Shown here in pieces: positions 34,782 through 42,339 of a stretch of DNA of 64,000 nt; positions within the stretch are counted from its first letter, which is position 1, and every line of letters starts with the position of its first letter. The notes beneath the pieces are model-generated. The model searched no databases and was not told the origin of the DNA. It worked only from the letters and a program-made list of their open reading frames with translations. This stretch comes from JAYQKL01 sp049889535 (GTDB lineage: Bacteria; Pseudomonadota; Alphaproteobacteria; RS24). The position numbers and the translations under genes were made by a program. The stretch is taken from contig JBMHDF010000001.1 in NCBI GenBank assembly GCA_049889535.1, positions 35,645 to 99,644 on the forward strand. The letters run 5' to 3'.

Positions 34782-36299
34782 CTATCGCGCACGTGCTTGC
34801 GACAATTCATGCATATAGTCTTTTAAATCCTGTTTAATTTCAGGGGCCAGAATATAAAGGCCGAGTAAGTTGGGAATGGCCATCACAAAAATTAGCGCAT
34901 CGGCAAAGCCTAATATAGCATCAAGTTGAACCGATGCCCCAATGACAATGCAGAGGCAAAAAATAAATCCGAAAAAGCGCTCTTTGTTTTGACTGCTTCC
35001 AAACACAAAAGTCCAGCCCTTTGTGCCATAATAAGCCCATGCCAACATGGTCGAAAAAGCGAATAACAAAGCCACAACAGAAAGCACTAAAGGCGACCAT
35101 GAAATATTATCCGCAAAGGCGGCTGAAGTTAATTCAATGCCCGATAACCCGCCAGATGTGAGTGTTTCAGGTGGAAATGTTGTCACCAACACCAAGCCCG
35201 TTAGCGTGCAAATCACAACCGTGTCGATAAACGGCTCAAGAAGGGCGACAAAACCCTCTGTTAAGGGTTTATCCGTCATCACAGCTGAATGCGCAATAGC
35301 CGCAGAGCCCAGCCCCGCTTCATTTGAAAAAGCCGCCCGTTGGAAGCCGAGAATCATAATCCCAACAAAACCGCCTGCAGCCCCCTGTAAGGTGAAGGCA
35401 CCCTCAATAATAGCCGCAATCGCAGCGGGCAAAGCGGCGGCGTTCATAGCGATAACAATCAGCGCGCCAAAAACATAAAGCAAAACCATAAATGGCACGA
35501 GCTTTGAGGTCACATTGGCGATGGAGCGAATACCACCAATAATAATCAAACCGACCAGCACCGCCATGACCAGCCCAACCAGCCAGCCATAACCAATGAG
35601 CGGGCTGGCCTCATCGCCGCCAGTGACTTGCACAAGTTGGACATAAGCCTGATTGGATTGAAACATATTGCCAACACCAAGACAGCCAATCACAATGCTA
35701 ATGGCATAAAAAACGCCCAAAAATTTACCCAAAGACGGCATGCCTTTTTTCGCCAATCCATCGCGCAAATAATACATCGGGCCGCCAGAAACAGTGCCAT
35801 CATCATTCAAAACCCGATATTTGACCCCTAATGTGCATTCAACGAATTTTGTGGTCATCCCCACTAATCCGGCAACAATAAGCCAAAAGACAGCGCCTGG
35901 CCCAGCCAATGAAATGGTGATTGCCACACCGGCAATATTACCAATCCCAACCGTGCCAGAAATAGCCGCCGTTAAAGCCTGAAAATGGGTTATTTCCCCG
36001 CTATGCTGGTCATCATGATAAGCGCCACGCACAATATCAATCGCGTGTCCAAAGCCGCGAATATTGATAAAGCCTAGATAAGCCGTGAAGAAAAAGGCCG
36101 CCAATATAAGCCAGCAAACAATCAGCGGCACATCGGCATTGCCAATTGGCACGCTATAGAAAATAAAATCGGAGAGAGCATCCGTGATAGGCTGAAACAG
36201 GGCGTTTATTTGATCATCTAAGCTTTGCGCGCCCTCTTGATTTGCGTGAGCCGCTATCGGGCTTAAAAATACCAAAAGGAAGCTTATAAATTTATTCAT
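34782..36299 (-). CDS. Alanine/glycine:cation symporter (AGCS family)
   Basis: Sodium-driven uptake of alanine or glycine (family-level assignment). 505 residues, about 11 hydrophobic helices; conserved elements GTVGIGNIAGVAITISLAGPG (split: GTVGIGNIAG, ISLAGPG), GMTTKFVECTLGVKYR, and GGPMYYLRDGL. An N-terminal cleavable-looking segment (SFLLVFLSPIAAHA) precedes the first core helix, seen in some marine homologues. Divergent from the aldehyde dehydrogenase cassette across a 215-base gap, so it may import a substrate or product of that cassette; this is inference. Confidence 0.92.
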   Translation of the reverse strand: MNKFISFLLVFLSPIAAHANQEGAQSLDDQINALFQPITDALSDFIFYSVPIGNADVPLIVCWLILAAFFFTAYLGFINIRGFGHAIDIVRGAYHDDQHSGEITHFQALTAAISGTVGIGNIAGVAITISLAGPGAVFWLIVAGLVGMTTKFVECTLGVKYRVLNDDGTVSGGPMYYLRDGLAKKGMPSLGKFLGVFYAISIVIGCLGVGNMFQSNQAYVQLVQVTGGDEASPLIGYGWLVGLVMAVLVGLIIIGGIRSIANVTSKLVPFMVLLYVFGALIVIAMNAAALPAAIAAIIEGAFTLQGAAGGFVGIMILGFQRAAFSNEAGLGSAAIAHSAVMTDKPLTEGFVALLEPFIDTVVICTLTGLVLVTTFPPETLTSGGLSGIELTSAAFADNISWSPLVLSVVALLFAFSTMLAWAYYGTKGWTFVFGSSQNKERFFGFIFCLCIVIGASVQLDAILGFADALIFVMAIPNLLGLYILAPEIKQDLKDYMHELSQARAR

Positions 36300-36514
36300 C
36301 GTATCAACCCTGCCATTTATCGTTTATCGACAATAGTTTTGCATGATTCCAAGCATGGTAAAGCCTTAATGGGTTTTTACCCCCACCATATTGCCAAAAA
36401 TGAAGGCGTAATTTTCTGTCATTTTGCGCAAGATTTTGCTTTTCAAATGCCTATTTTGCTTCTATGAGGTAGATATATAACATCATTATAATCCTTTTAT
36501 TTAGGTGGATTAAA

Positions 36515-37900
36515 ATGGCTGATTTTACGTGCAAATCACCAATAGATGGCAGCACTGTTTTTACCGGAAAACTGGCAAAAACGGATGATATCTCATGTGT
36601 TGTTGATACCGCCAAAAAAGCGCAACAGAAATGGGCAAAAACACCGCTAGAGCAGCGTAAAACCCTGCTGACAAAAGCATTAGATTATTTGCGTGATCAT
36701 CAGCAAGAAATCGGGGCAGAAATCACCCGCCAAATGGGGCGGCCTATCCAATATAGCCCGAGTGAAATAAATGGTGTGGTTGAACGCGCTACCGCCATGC
36801 TCGCGCTGGCTGATAATGCGCTGGCCGATATAAAACCTGCTCCTCGCGCTAATTTTGAGCGTTACATCAAACGCCGCCCGCTTGGTGTCGTCGCGGTATT
36901 GGCGCCATGGAACTACCCCTATCTGACTTCAGTCAATGTCATTATTCCAGCTTTGGCAGCAGGTAATAGCGTGATTTTGAAACACTCAAATCAAACCCCA
37001 CTTGTCGCACAGCGTTGGCAAGCAGCCTTTGACCATGCGGGCCTGCCAGCTGGGGTTTTTCAACATTTGTATTTAGACCATGCAGGCACGGCTGATTTAA
37101 TCGCCCGCCAAGAAATTGACTATGTCGCTTTCACTGGTTCGGTTGCAGGTGGGCAAGCCGTCGTCAAGGCCGTGGCCGAGAAAACATCGATTGGCTTCCC
37201 TGCTATTGGCTTGGAGCTTGGCGGTAAAGACCCCGCCTATGTGCGCGCTGATGCTGAGCCTGAGCAAGCCGCGATTGCGCTTGCCGATGGTGCGTTTTTT
37301 AACAGCGGTCAATCTTGCTGTGGGATTGAGCGGATTTATGTCGCTGAAAGCCTTTTTGAGCAGTTTCTTGAGCGCTTCATTGTTGAAGCCAAAGCCCTAA
37401 AACTCGGTGACCCTTTGAATCCTGAAACAAGCTTGGGTCCGATGGTTAACGCCAAAGCAGCAGATTATGTCCGCCAGCAAATTGCCAATGCTTGCGCTGA
37501 TGGTGCAAACGCACATTTACCTATTGATGAAAATTGGGGAAGCGCCTATCTCGGCCCGCAAGTTCTCACTAATGTGAGCCATGACATGGACGTCATGCGC
37601 GAAGAAAGCTTTGGCCCAGTCATTGGTATTATGGCGGTGACAGATGATGAGCAAGCCGTGCAGCTGATGAATGACAGCGCCTATGGCCTGACCGCGTCTA
37701 TTTGGACACAAAGCCAAACTAGTGCCACCGAAATTGGCGAACGCTTGGAAACCGGCACAGTCTTTATGAATCGTTGTGATTATCTTGATCCAGAATTAGC
37801 TTGGGTTGGCGTTAAAAACTCAGGGCGTGGCTGTACCTTGTCGCAATTGGGTTATGAGTCCCTAACCCGACCTCAATCTTTTCACTTTAAAACGGCTTAG
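36515..37900 (+). CDS. Aldehyde dehydrogenase, first gene of the dioxygenase cassette
   Basis: NAD(P)-dependent ALDH of 461 residues. Active site complete: N132 in PWNYP, E234 in LELGGKDP, and C268 in SGQSCCG. Shorter than typical 480-500-residue ALDHs at the N-terminus, like succinate-semialdehyde-type members. AGGTGG lies 6 bases before the ATG. The TauD-type dioxygenase follows after 17 bases. Dioxygenases of that family release an aldehyde on hydroxylating the carbon next to a leaving group, so this enzyme plausibly oxidises that aldehyde; the compound is not known. Confidence 0.9.
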   Translation: MADFTCKSPIDGSTVFTGKLAKTDDISCVVDTAKKAQQKWAKTPLEQRKTLLTKALDYLRDHQQEIGAEITRQMGRPIQYSPSEINGVVERATAMLALADNALADIKPAPRANFERYIKRRPLGVVAVLAPWNYPYLTSVNVIIPALAAGNSVILKHSNQTPLVAQRWQAAFDHAGLPAGVFQHLYLDHAGTADLIARQEIDYVAFTGSVAGGQAVVKAVAEKTSIGFPAIGLELGGKDPAYVRADAEPEQAAIALADGAFFNSGQSCCGIERIYVAESLFEQFLERFIVEAKALKLGDPLNPETSLGPMVNAKAADYVRQQIANACADGANAHLPIDENWGSAYLGPQVLTNVSHDMDVMREESFGPVIGIMAVTDDEQAVQLMNDSAYGLTASIWTQSQTSATEIGERLETGTVFMNRCDYLDPELAWVGVKNSGRGCTLSQLGYESLTRPQSFHFKTA

Positions 37901-37917
37901 CTGTTGAGGAGTTCACT

Positions 37918-38784
37918 ATGCAAAATATTATTGATAATGAGTTTAAGGCAATTCAGGCAACCCCAATTAGCGCTGCGTTGGGCGCAATGATTGAAGGGGT
38001 TACAATTTCAGATATTTCCGACGCACAATTTGAAGAAGTGCGCGCCGCATTGTTTAAATATGGCGTCATTGGCCTGCGCAATCAGGAGCTGGATTTTGAC
38101 ACGCATGTTCAGTTTGCTAAACGATTTGGAGACCTTGAGGTTCACCCAATTGTAAAGGGTATGCCAGACCACCCTGAAATTATTAAAATGTATAAACCCG
38201 CTGGGACCAGAGCGAGTTTTGGGGTTGGCTGGCACACAGATAATACATTTTTTAAAGAACCGAGTCTGGGGTCGATTTTATATGCTGAAACTATTCCACC
38301 TTTGGGCGGAGATACGCTATTTGCCAACCAGCAATTGGCATACGACATGCTGTCTGACGGGCTGAAAGACACTTTGGAGAATATGACAGCAATTCACACA
38401 GCCTATGAAGCCTATACATCGGACACCGCATTGGAAAAATATGATGCGGATACGCCGATTAGCTATACACGCAGCGATGTGATTAAAGACCAAACCGAAC
38501 ACCCCGTGATTATCCGTCACCCCGTGACAGGGCGCAAAGCGCTTTATGTTAACCCGATGTTCACAAGCCATTTTAAAGGCTGGACGATAGAAGAAAGCCA
38601 GCCCCTGCTTGATTATCTTTGTCGCCATGCGGTGCGCGAAGATTTCCAGTGTCGCTATAAATGGGAAGAAAAAATGGTGGTGATTTGGGATAATCGTATC
38701 GTCCAGCATGCCGCGCTTGACGATTATGAAAATTATGACCGCTTGATTTATCGCATCACGGTAAATGGTGAAAAACTCAAATAG
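37918..38784 (+). CDS. TauD/TfdA-family Fe(II)/2-oxoglutarate dioxygenase
   Basis: Oxidative enzyme coupling 2-oxoglutarate decarboxylation to substrate hydroxylation. The facial triad is H106 and D108 in WHTDNTF with distal H264 in VQHAALDDY; R279 (RLIYRITV) is in place to bind 2-oxoglutarate. GDTLFANQQLAYDMLS is the usual TauD core segment. 288 residues. GAGGAG precedes the ATG by 6 bases. Taurine is only one candidate substrate: with ALDH and an amidotransferase beside it and no sulfonate transporter, another amine, sulfonate or ether is equally possible. Confidence 0.9.
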   Translation: MQNIIDNEFKAIQATPISAALGAMIEGVTISDISDAQFEEVRAALFKYGVIGLRNQELDFDTHVQFAKRFGDLEVHPIVKGMPDHPEIIKMYKPAGTRASFGVGWHTDNTFFKEPSLGSILYAETIPPLGGDTLFANQQLAYDMLSDGLKDTLENMTAIHTAYEAYTSDTALEKYDADTPISYTRSDVIKDQTEHPVIIRHPVTGRKALYVNPMFTSHFKGWTIEESQPLLDYLCRHAVREDFQCRYKWEEKMVVIWDNRIVQHAALDDYENYDRLIYRITVNGEKLK

Positions 38785-38797
38785 AAGGCAAACGCCC

Positions 38798-39637
38798 ATG
38801 ACAAAATTTTTGGTGCTAGATTGTTATGATGGGCCAGGTCAAGCCGAACTTGCAAAAGTTGGTATGACCAAAGCCTCAACCCTTTATTGTAATATGCTCA
38901 AGCGCATTAATTCTGCTTTTGATGTTGATTGTTTTGACATTTCATTGCACGAGGTTGATTTTGATATCACGCCTTATGATGGCGTTTGCTGGACAGGCTC
39001 TAACCTGTTCCTGTCTGAAAAAGAACCAATAGCCAATCGCCATATCCAGCTATGCCGCACGTTTTATGAGAAGGGAACGCCACAATTTGGCAGTTGCTGG
39101 GGTGCGCAACTGGCAGCCCATGTAGCTGGCGCAAAAATTGGCATAAACCCTAAGGGGCGTGAATTTGGAATTTCTAAAGATATTCAAATCACACCAAAAG
39201 GCAAAACACACCCTATGATGGCAGGCAAGAGCGCGGTTTATAACGGTTTCACCTCACATCGCGATATGATTATCGAGGCGCCAGCCCATGTTGAGGTTCT
39301 GTCTAGCAACGAGGTCTGCCCCTATCAAGCGATTGCAGTAAAATATTTTCAGGGTGAATTTTGGGCCACGCAATATCACCCTGAATATGACTATGAAGAA
39401 TTGGCCGCTTTATCTTTGGCGCGTAAAAACGGGCTGCTGGCTGATGGCCTATACCCCAATGCAGAAGCGATTGAAACCATGTCACGCGAATTGGTTGAGT
39501 TTTATTACCACCCAGACCGGCTTCACATTGCCGATAAATACGATATGCCCTATGAATTGGTCAGATTTGACGAGCGCACAACTGAAGTCAGAAACTGGAT
39601 TGAAGCTTTTTTCCTGAATGAAAAACAAGCTGCATAA
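38798..39637 (+). CDS. Class-I glutamine amidotransferase (GuaA-N-like)
   Basis: Stand-alone GATase domain of 279 residues with a full triad: C100 in FGSCWGAQ, H194 and E196 in QYHPEYD. It resembles the GMP-synthase glutaminase domain (COG0518) but has no synthetase partner, and about 70 C-terminal residues extend past the catalytic core. Such free domains either supply ammonia to an unknown acceptor or hydrolyse gamma-glutamyl compounds, as PuuD does. The upstream ATG at 38765 lies inside the dioxygenase gene and is rejected in favour of 38798, preceded by AAGG at 11 bases. Third gene of the cassette; tRNA-Leu lies head-on 8 bases beyond its stop. Confidence 0.85.
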   Translation: MTKFLVLDCYDGPGQAELAKVGMTKASTLYCNMLKRINSAFDVDCFDISLHEVDFDITPYDGVCWTGSNLFLSEKEPIANRHIQLCRTFYEKGTPQFGSCWGAQLAAHVAGAKIGINPKGREFGISKDIQITPKGKTHPMMAGKSAVYNGFTSHRDMIIEAPAHVEVLSSNEVCPYQAIAVKYFQGEFWATQYHPEYDYEELAALSLARKNGLLADGLYPNAEAIETMSRELVEFYYHPDRLHIADKYDMPYELVRFDERTTEVRNWIEAFFLNEKQAA

Positions 39638-39645
39638 TATCAATT

Positions 39646-39732
39646 TGGTGCGGTCGAGAAGATTCGAACTTCCACGGGTGTTACCCCACAGCGACCTCAA
39701 CGCTGCGCGTCTACCAATTCCGCCACGACCGC
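39646..39732 (-). tRNA. tRNA-Leu (anticodon GAG)
   Basis: Minus strand. The acceptor arm GCGGTCG (39732-39726) pairs with CGACCGC (39656-39650), followed by discriminator A and an encoded CCA (39648-39646). The anticodon stem CAGCG/CGCTG encloses loop TTGAGGT with GAG reading CUC and CUU codons. A long variable arm marks a class II tRNA, and the TTCGAAT T-loop is standard. 87 bases including CCA. Confidence 0.96.
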
Positions 39733-39755
39733 GTGATTAAATTGAGACTTTGAGG

Positions 39756-39783
39756 GTGTAACAAAATCGCGCGCGCTTCACAA
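39756..39783 (-). promoter_or_regulatory. Candidate promoter for tRNA-Leu
   Basis: Minus strand TTGTGA (39783-39778) and TTACAC (39761-39756), 16 bases apart, the spacer starting with an alternating GC run of about nine bases. The start point would fall about 16 bases before the tRNA. The boxes are only moderately close to consensus. Confidence 0.4.
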
Positions 39784-39795
39784 GTTGAAAAGCGA

Positions 39796-40539
39796 CTAAA
39801 TCCCATCTCCATCGACAAATTCTGTCGTATGAATACCACATTCTTCTTTTTCTGACTGCGCCCAACGACCAGAGCGGTAGTCCGCGCCCTCTTTCACTTT
39901 CGCGGTACAAGGCATACAACCTATGGATAAATATCCATCTTTCACGAGTGGGTGGCGCGGTAGCTGATGCGCATCAATATAAGTTTCTAATGCGCTGAGA
40001 TCAAAATCAGCCAGCGGGTTAATCCGCACACGCCCTGTCGCGGCGTCTTCAAGCTCAATCATGTTCATATTTTCACGCGCCGCTGTTTGAAAGCGTTTGC
40101 GACCTGTAATAACCGCATCGAAATCTTTAAGCGCGCGCTGTTGAGGCAGAACTTTACGAATATGGCAGCATTTATCGGCATCGCGTGACCACAAATCACC
40201 TGCGGCATCCAATTGCTTTAAATCATCTGGGTGCGGACCAATGGCTCGAATATCCGTTAACCCCAAAAGGTTTTGTAACCGGTCTCTAAAGCGCAATGTT
40301 TCACCAAACAGCTTGCCTGTATTGAGAAAAATTACCGGTACGCTGGGGTCAATTTGCGCCACCTTATGCAATAAAACAGCCGATTCTGAACCAAATGACG
40401 AAACCACACAAATTTTACCCAAAAATTCGGTTTCAATCATAGCCCGCAATGTCTCATCAGCAGATAGGGGCGTATATTGCGCGCGCAAAGCCTCGATGCG
40501 GCTTATTTGTTCTGTTTTTCTATCAATGGACAATGACAT
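39796..40539 (-). CDS. cysH: Assimilatory adenylyl-sulfate (APS/PAPS) reductase
   Basis: Reduces activated sulfate to sulfite. 247 residues with the cysteine pairs of the iron-sulfur type, C124-C125 and C208-x2-C211, which indicate a 4Fe-4S cluster and therefore APS as likely substrate; the catalytic cysteine is C234 in KEECGIH. The PP-loop is SSFGSESAVLLH and the family motif PVIFLNTGKLF has Asn where Asp is common. It overlaps the upstream siroheme gene by 37 bases, linking sulfite production to the siroheme that sulfite reductase needs. Confidence 0.94.
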   Translation of the reverse strand: MSLSIDRKTEQISRIEALRAQYTPLSADETLRAMIETEFLGKICVVSSFGSESAVLLHKVAQIDPSVPVIFLNTGKLFGETLRFRDRLQNLLGLTDIRAIGPHPDDLKQLDAAGDLWSRDADKCCHIRKVLPQQRALKDFDAVITGRKRFQTAARENMNMIELEDAATGRVRINPLADFDLSALETYIDAHQLPRHPLVKDGYLSIGCMPCTAKVKEGADYRSGRWAQSEKEECGIHTTEFVDGDGI

Positions 40540-41096
40540 TCAAGCCATCCTTTTTCATCTATAAGCGCATTGCTTTTTTCAGTTACTTCAGAAAATCCAA
40601 GCCCTTCCTCACGCCATTTCAATCGTGCTTGGGCGATTTCATCAGTCCAAACAGACCAGCTTTCGGGAAAACGCTGGGTTAAAAAATCTTTTAAACGCCG
40701 TGCTAAAGCGGGAGACTGCCCCCCCGTTGATGCCGTGAGCAATAAATCACCGCGCCGCACTATGGCTGGCACATGAAAATCGCATTGCGGCTTAACATCC
40801 TCAACATTAATGAGCGTTTTATGCGCGCGGGCAATCTCAGTGATATGCGCGGCATGCGCCTCATCAAGATTGGCAACAAATATAAGGTCAGCTGTTGCGA
40901 TTTCATTGTCATCGGGCAATCTATGTTGAAACCGTTGCCCAGCCAGCGCCTGCATTTCTGGCACCTCTCCATCGCAATAGACTAAGACATTTTGCGCTTG
41001 GGCTTCATCTAAAAATCGCAATCGACGCTGCGCCTGCGCGCCACCGCCAATAACAAATATCGATAAATGCGTAACATCGAGAATTAACGGCAACAT
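40503..41096 (-). CDS. Precorrin-2 dehydrogenase / sirohydrochlorin ferrochelatase domain (CysG N-terminal type)
   Basis: Converts precorrin-2 to sirohydrochlorin with NAD and perhaps inserts iron to make siroheme. The NAD site is FVIGGGAQAQRRL (14-26); the later segment LTASTGGQSPALARRLKDF is the CysG/Met8 dimerisation part. At 197 residues it is only the N-terminal half of E. coli CysG, without the uroporphyrinogen methyltransferase, which must be encoded elsewhere. The long upstream frame is ignored because AAAGGA 7 bases before ATG 41096 and the conserved start agree. Its end overlaps cysH by 37 bases. Confidence 0.88.
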   Translation of the reverse strand: MLPLILDVTHLSIFVIGGGAQAQRRLRFLDEAQAQNVLVYCDGEVPEMQALAGQRFQHRLPDDNEIATADLIFVANLDEAHAAHITEIARAHKTLINVEDVKPQCDFHVPAIVRRGDLLLTASTGGQSPALARRLKDFLTQRFPESWSVWTDEIAQARLKWREEGLGFSEVTEKSNALIDEKGWLECHCPLIEKQNK

Positions 41097-41130
41097 GATT
41101 TTTCCTTTCAACCCTTGTATAAAGCAGAAT

Positions 41131-41158
41131 TTTTTATTTGTCATCTTTTTAGTGTAAA
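41131..41158 (-). promoter_or_regulatory. Candidate promoter for the siroheme-cysH pair
   Basis: Minus strand TTTACA (41158-41153) and TAAAAA (41136-41131) with a 16-base spacer, 35 bases before the siroheme gene. The 19-base palindrome at 41169-41187 lies just upstream, where an activator would bind. Confidence 0.38.
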
Positions 41159-41168
41159 TAATATAATT

Positions 41169-41187
41169 ATACATTTATATAATGTAT
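41169..41187. promoter_or_regulatory. Perfect AT-rich palindrome in the divergent siroheme/lipB gap
   Basis: ATACATT and AATGTAT form a perfect 7-bp inverted repeat around TATAT. It lies in a 124-base AT-rich gap, just upstream of the candidate siroheme promoter, and contains a TATAAT (41178-41183) that could be the -10 of lipB. Size and symmetry fit an operator for a dimeric regulator; which one is unknown. Confidence 0.5.
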
Positions 41188-41220
41188 TTTAATGCTGCTT
41201 ACATATGATAAAACCAGCTT

Positions 41221-41931
41221 ATGGCGTATTCAGATAGTTATATAGAAGCAAACCCAACTGCGTCACGTCCTGAGTGTCGATTTTCAGCTATTCCGGTACC
41301 TTATGAAGAGGCTTTGCACTTTATGGAAGCGCGTGTGGCTGAAATCCGTAACGGCACGGCTGATGAACTGCTTTGGTTTTTAGAACACCCCCCACTTTAC
41401 ACAGCTGGCACCAGTGCGCGCGACGAGGACCTACTGGACCCTGAGCGTTTTCCAGTATTTAAAGCGGGGCGCGGGGGTGAATATACCTATCATGGCCCTG
41501 GCCAGCGTGTGGTTTATCTGATGCTGGATTTAAAAAAACGCGGCGCGGATATTAAATGTTTTGTGCGTAATGTTGAGCAATGGATGATTGCAGCACTTGC
41601 TGAGTTTAATATTCAGGCAAAAATTAGTGAGGGACGCGTTGGTGTTTGGGTACCACGACCTGAGCTTGGTGCAGGCCGAGAAGATAAAATCGGCGCCATC
41701 GGCATCCGTGTCCGGCGCTGGGTGAGCTTTCACGGTTTGGCACTTAATATTGACCCTGACCTGAGCCATTTTAACGGCATTATTCCCTGTGGCATTCAAG
41801 ATCACGGCGTGACCAGCATGGTTGACTTAGGCTATCCCGTTACCCTTGCTGATGCTGATGCCGCCTTGTTAAAGACTTTCGAACACGCTTTTGCGGAATG
41901 CGCCCCATCATCACCAGACGGAAATAACTAA
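41221..41931 (+). CDS. lipB: Octanoyl-ACP:protein octanoyltransferase
   Basis: Moves octanoate from acyl carrier protein to lipoyl domains, after which LipA inserts sulfur. Motifs: RGGEYTYHGPGQ (84-95), K156 in DKIGAIG and the acyl-accepting C190 in IIPCGI. 236 residues. No clear ribosome-binding site before the ATG (CCAGCTT precedes it), so translation may be weak or leaderless-like. Its TAA shares CTAA with the stop of the convergent DUF1761 gene. Confidence 0.94.
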   Translation: MAYSDSYIEANPTASRPECRFSAIPVPYEEALHFMEARVAEIRNGTADELLWFLEHPPLYTAGTSARDEDLLDPERFPVFKAGRGGEYTYHGPGQRVVYLMLDLKKRGADIKCFVRNVEQWMIAALAEFNIQAKISEGRVGVWVPRPELGAGREDKIGAIGIRVRRWVSFHGLALNIDPDLSHFNGIIPCGIQDHGVTSMVDLGYPVTLADADAALLKTFEHAFAECAPSSPDGNN

Positions 41932-42323
41932 ACCAGTCTAAAACCAAATTGCATAGCCAATAAAATAGCTACACTCAAAGCAAAATGGCCAATATCTATC
42001 AACACGGCTTTAGCTGGATATTGCTTCCATATCGCGCCCGCAAGTCGGCCAAAAACCACCGTCAGAAAAAAGATAGGTCCAATTCCGATGACGATGGCAT
42101 GCTCAAATTGCAGCGCGAAAAACAAGCCAATCAACCAGGCTAATAAAAGCGTGTAAATTGCTTCAACAAATAATCCCGGAACTGGCCAGCCTTTATCAGA
42201 CAAACCATGCAATTGATTAAAACTTTCACCAAAAGCATAAGGCGAATACCAAAATGCGCCAAAGAAATAGACCAGTCCAGCCCCGACAAGTGTCGGCGCC
42301 CAGTAAATTTCCAATATATCCAT
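41928..42323 (-). CDS. DUF1761 family membrane protein
   Basis: 131 residues, four hydrophobic helices, uncharacterised. The family pattern includes a first helix ending in FGAFWYSPYAFG, a central helix after a Pro-rich loop, and a final helix of small residues. Starting at ATG 42323 (GAGC 6 bases upstream) removes 12 codons that overlap the preceding gene. It follows the carboxylase alpha subunit by 16 bases and probably rides on that transcript. No functional clue beyond membrane location. Confidence 0.78.
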   Translation of the reverse strand: MDILEIYWAPTLVGAGLVYFFGAFWYSPYAFGESFNQLHGLSDKGWPVPGLFVEAIYTLLLAWLIGLFFALQFEHAIVIGIGPIFFLTVVFGRLAGAIWKQYPAKAVLIDIGHFALSVAILLAMQFGFRLV

Positions 42324-42339
42324 TTTCAAGCTCTTTATA

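Noticed and set aside
1423..37900. Two aldehyde dehydrogenases (1423-2901 and 36515-37900) as a recent duplication.
   Set aside because: They share only the universal active-site motifs and differ in length and most sequence; they belong to different ALDH branches.
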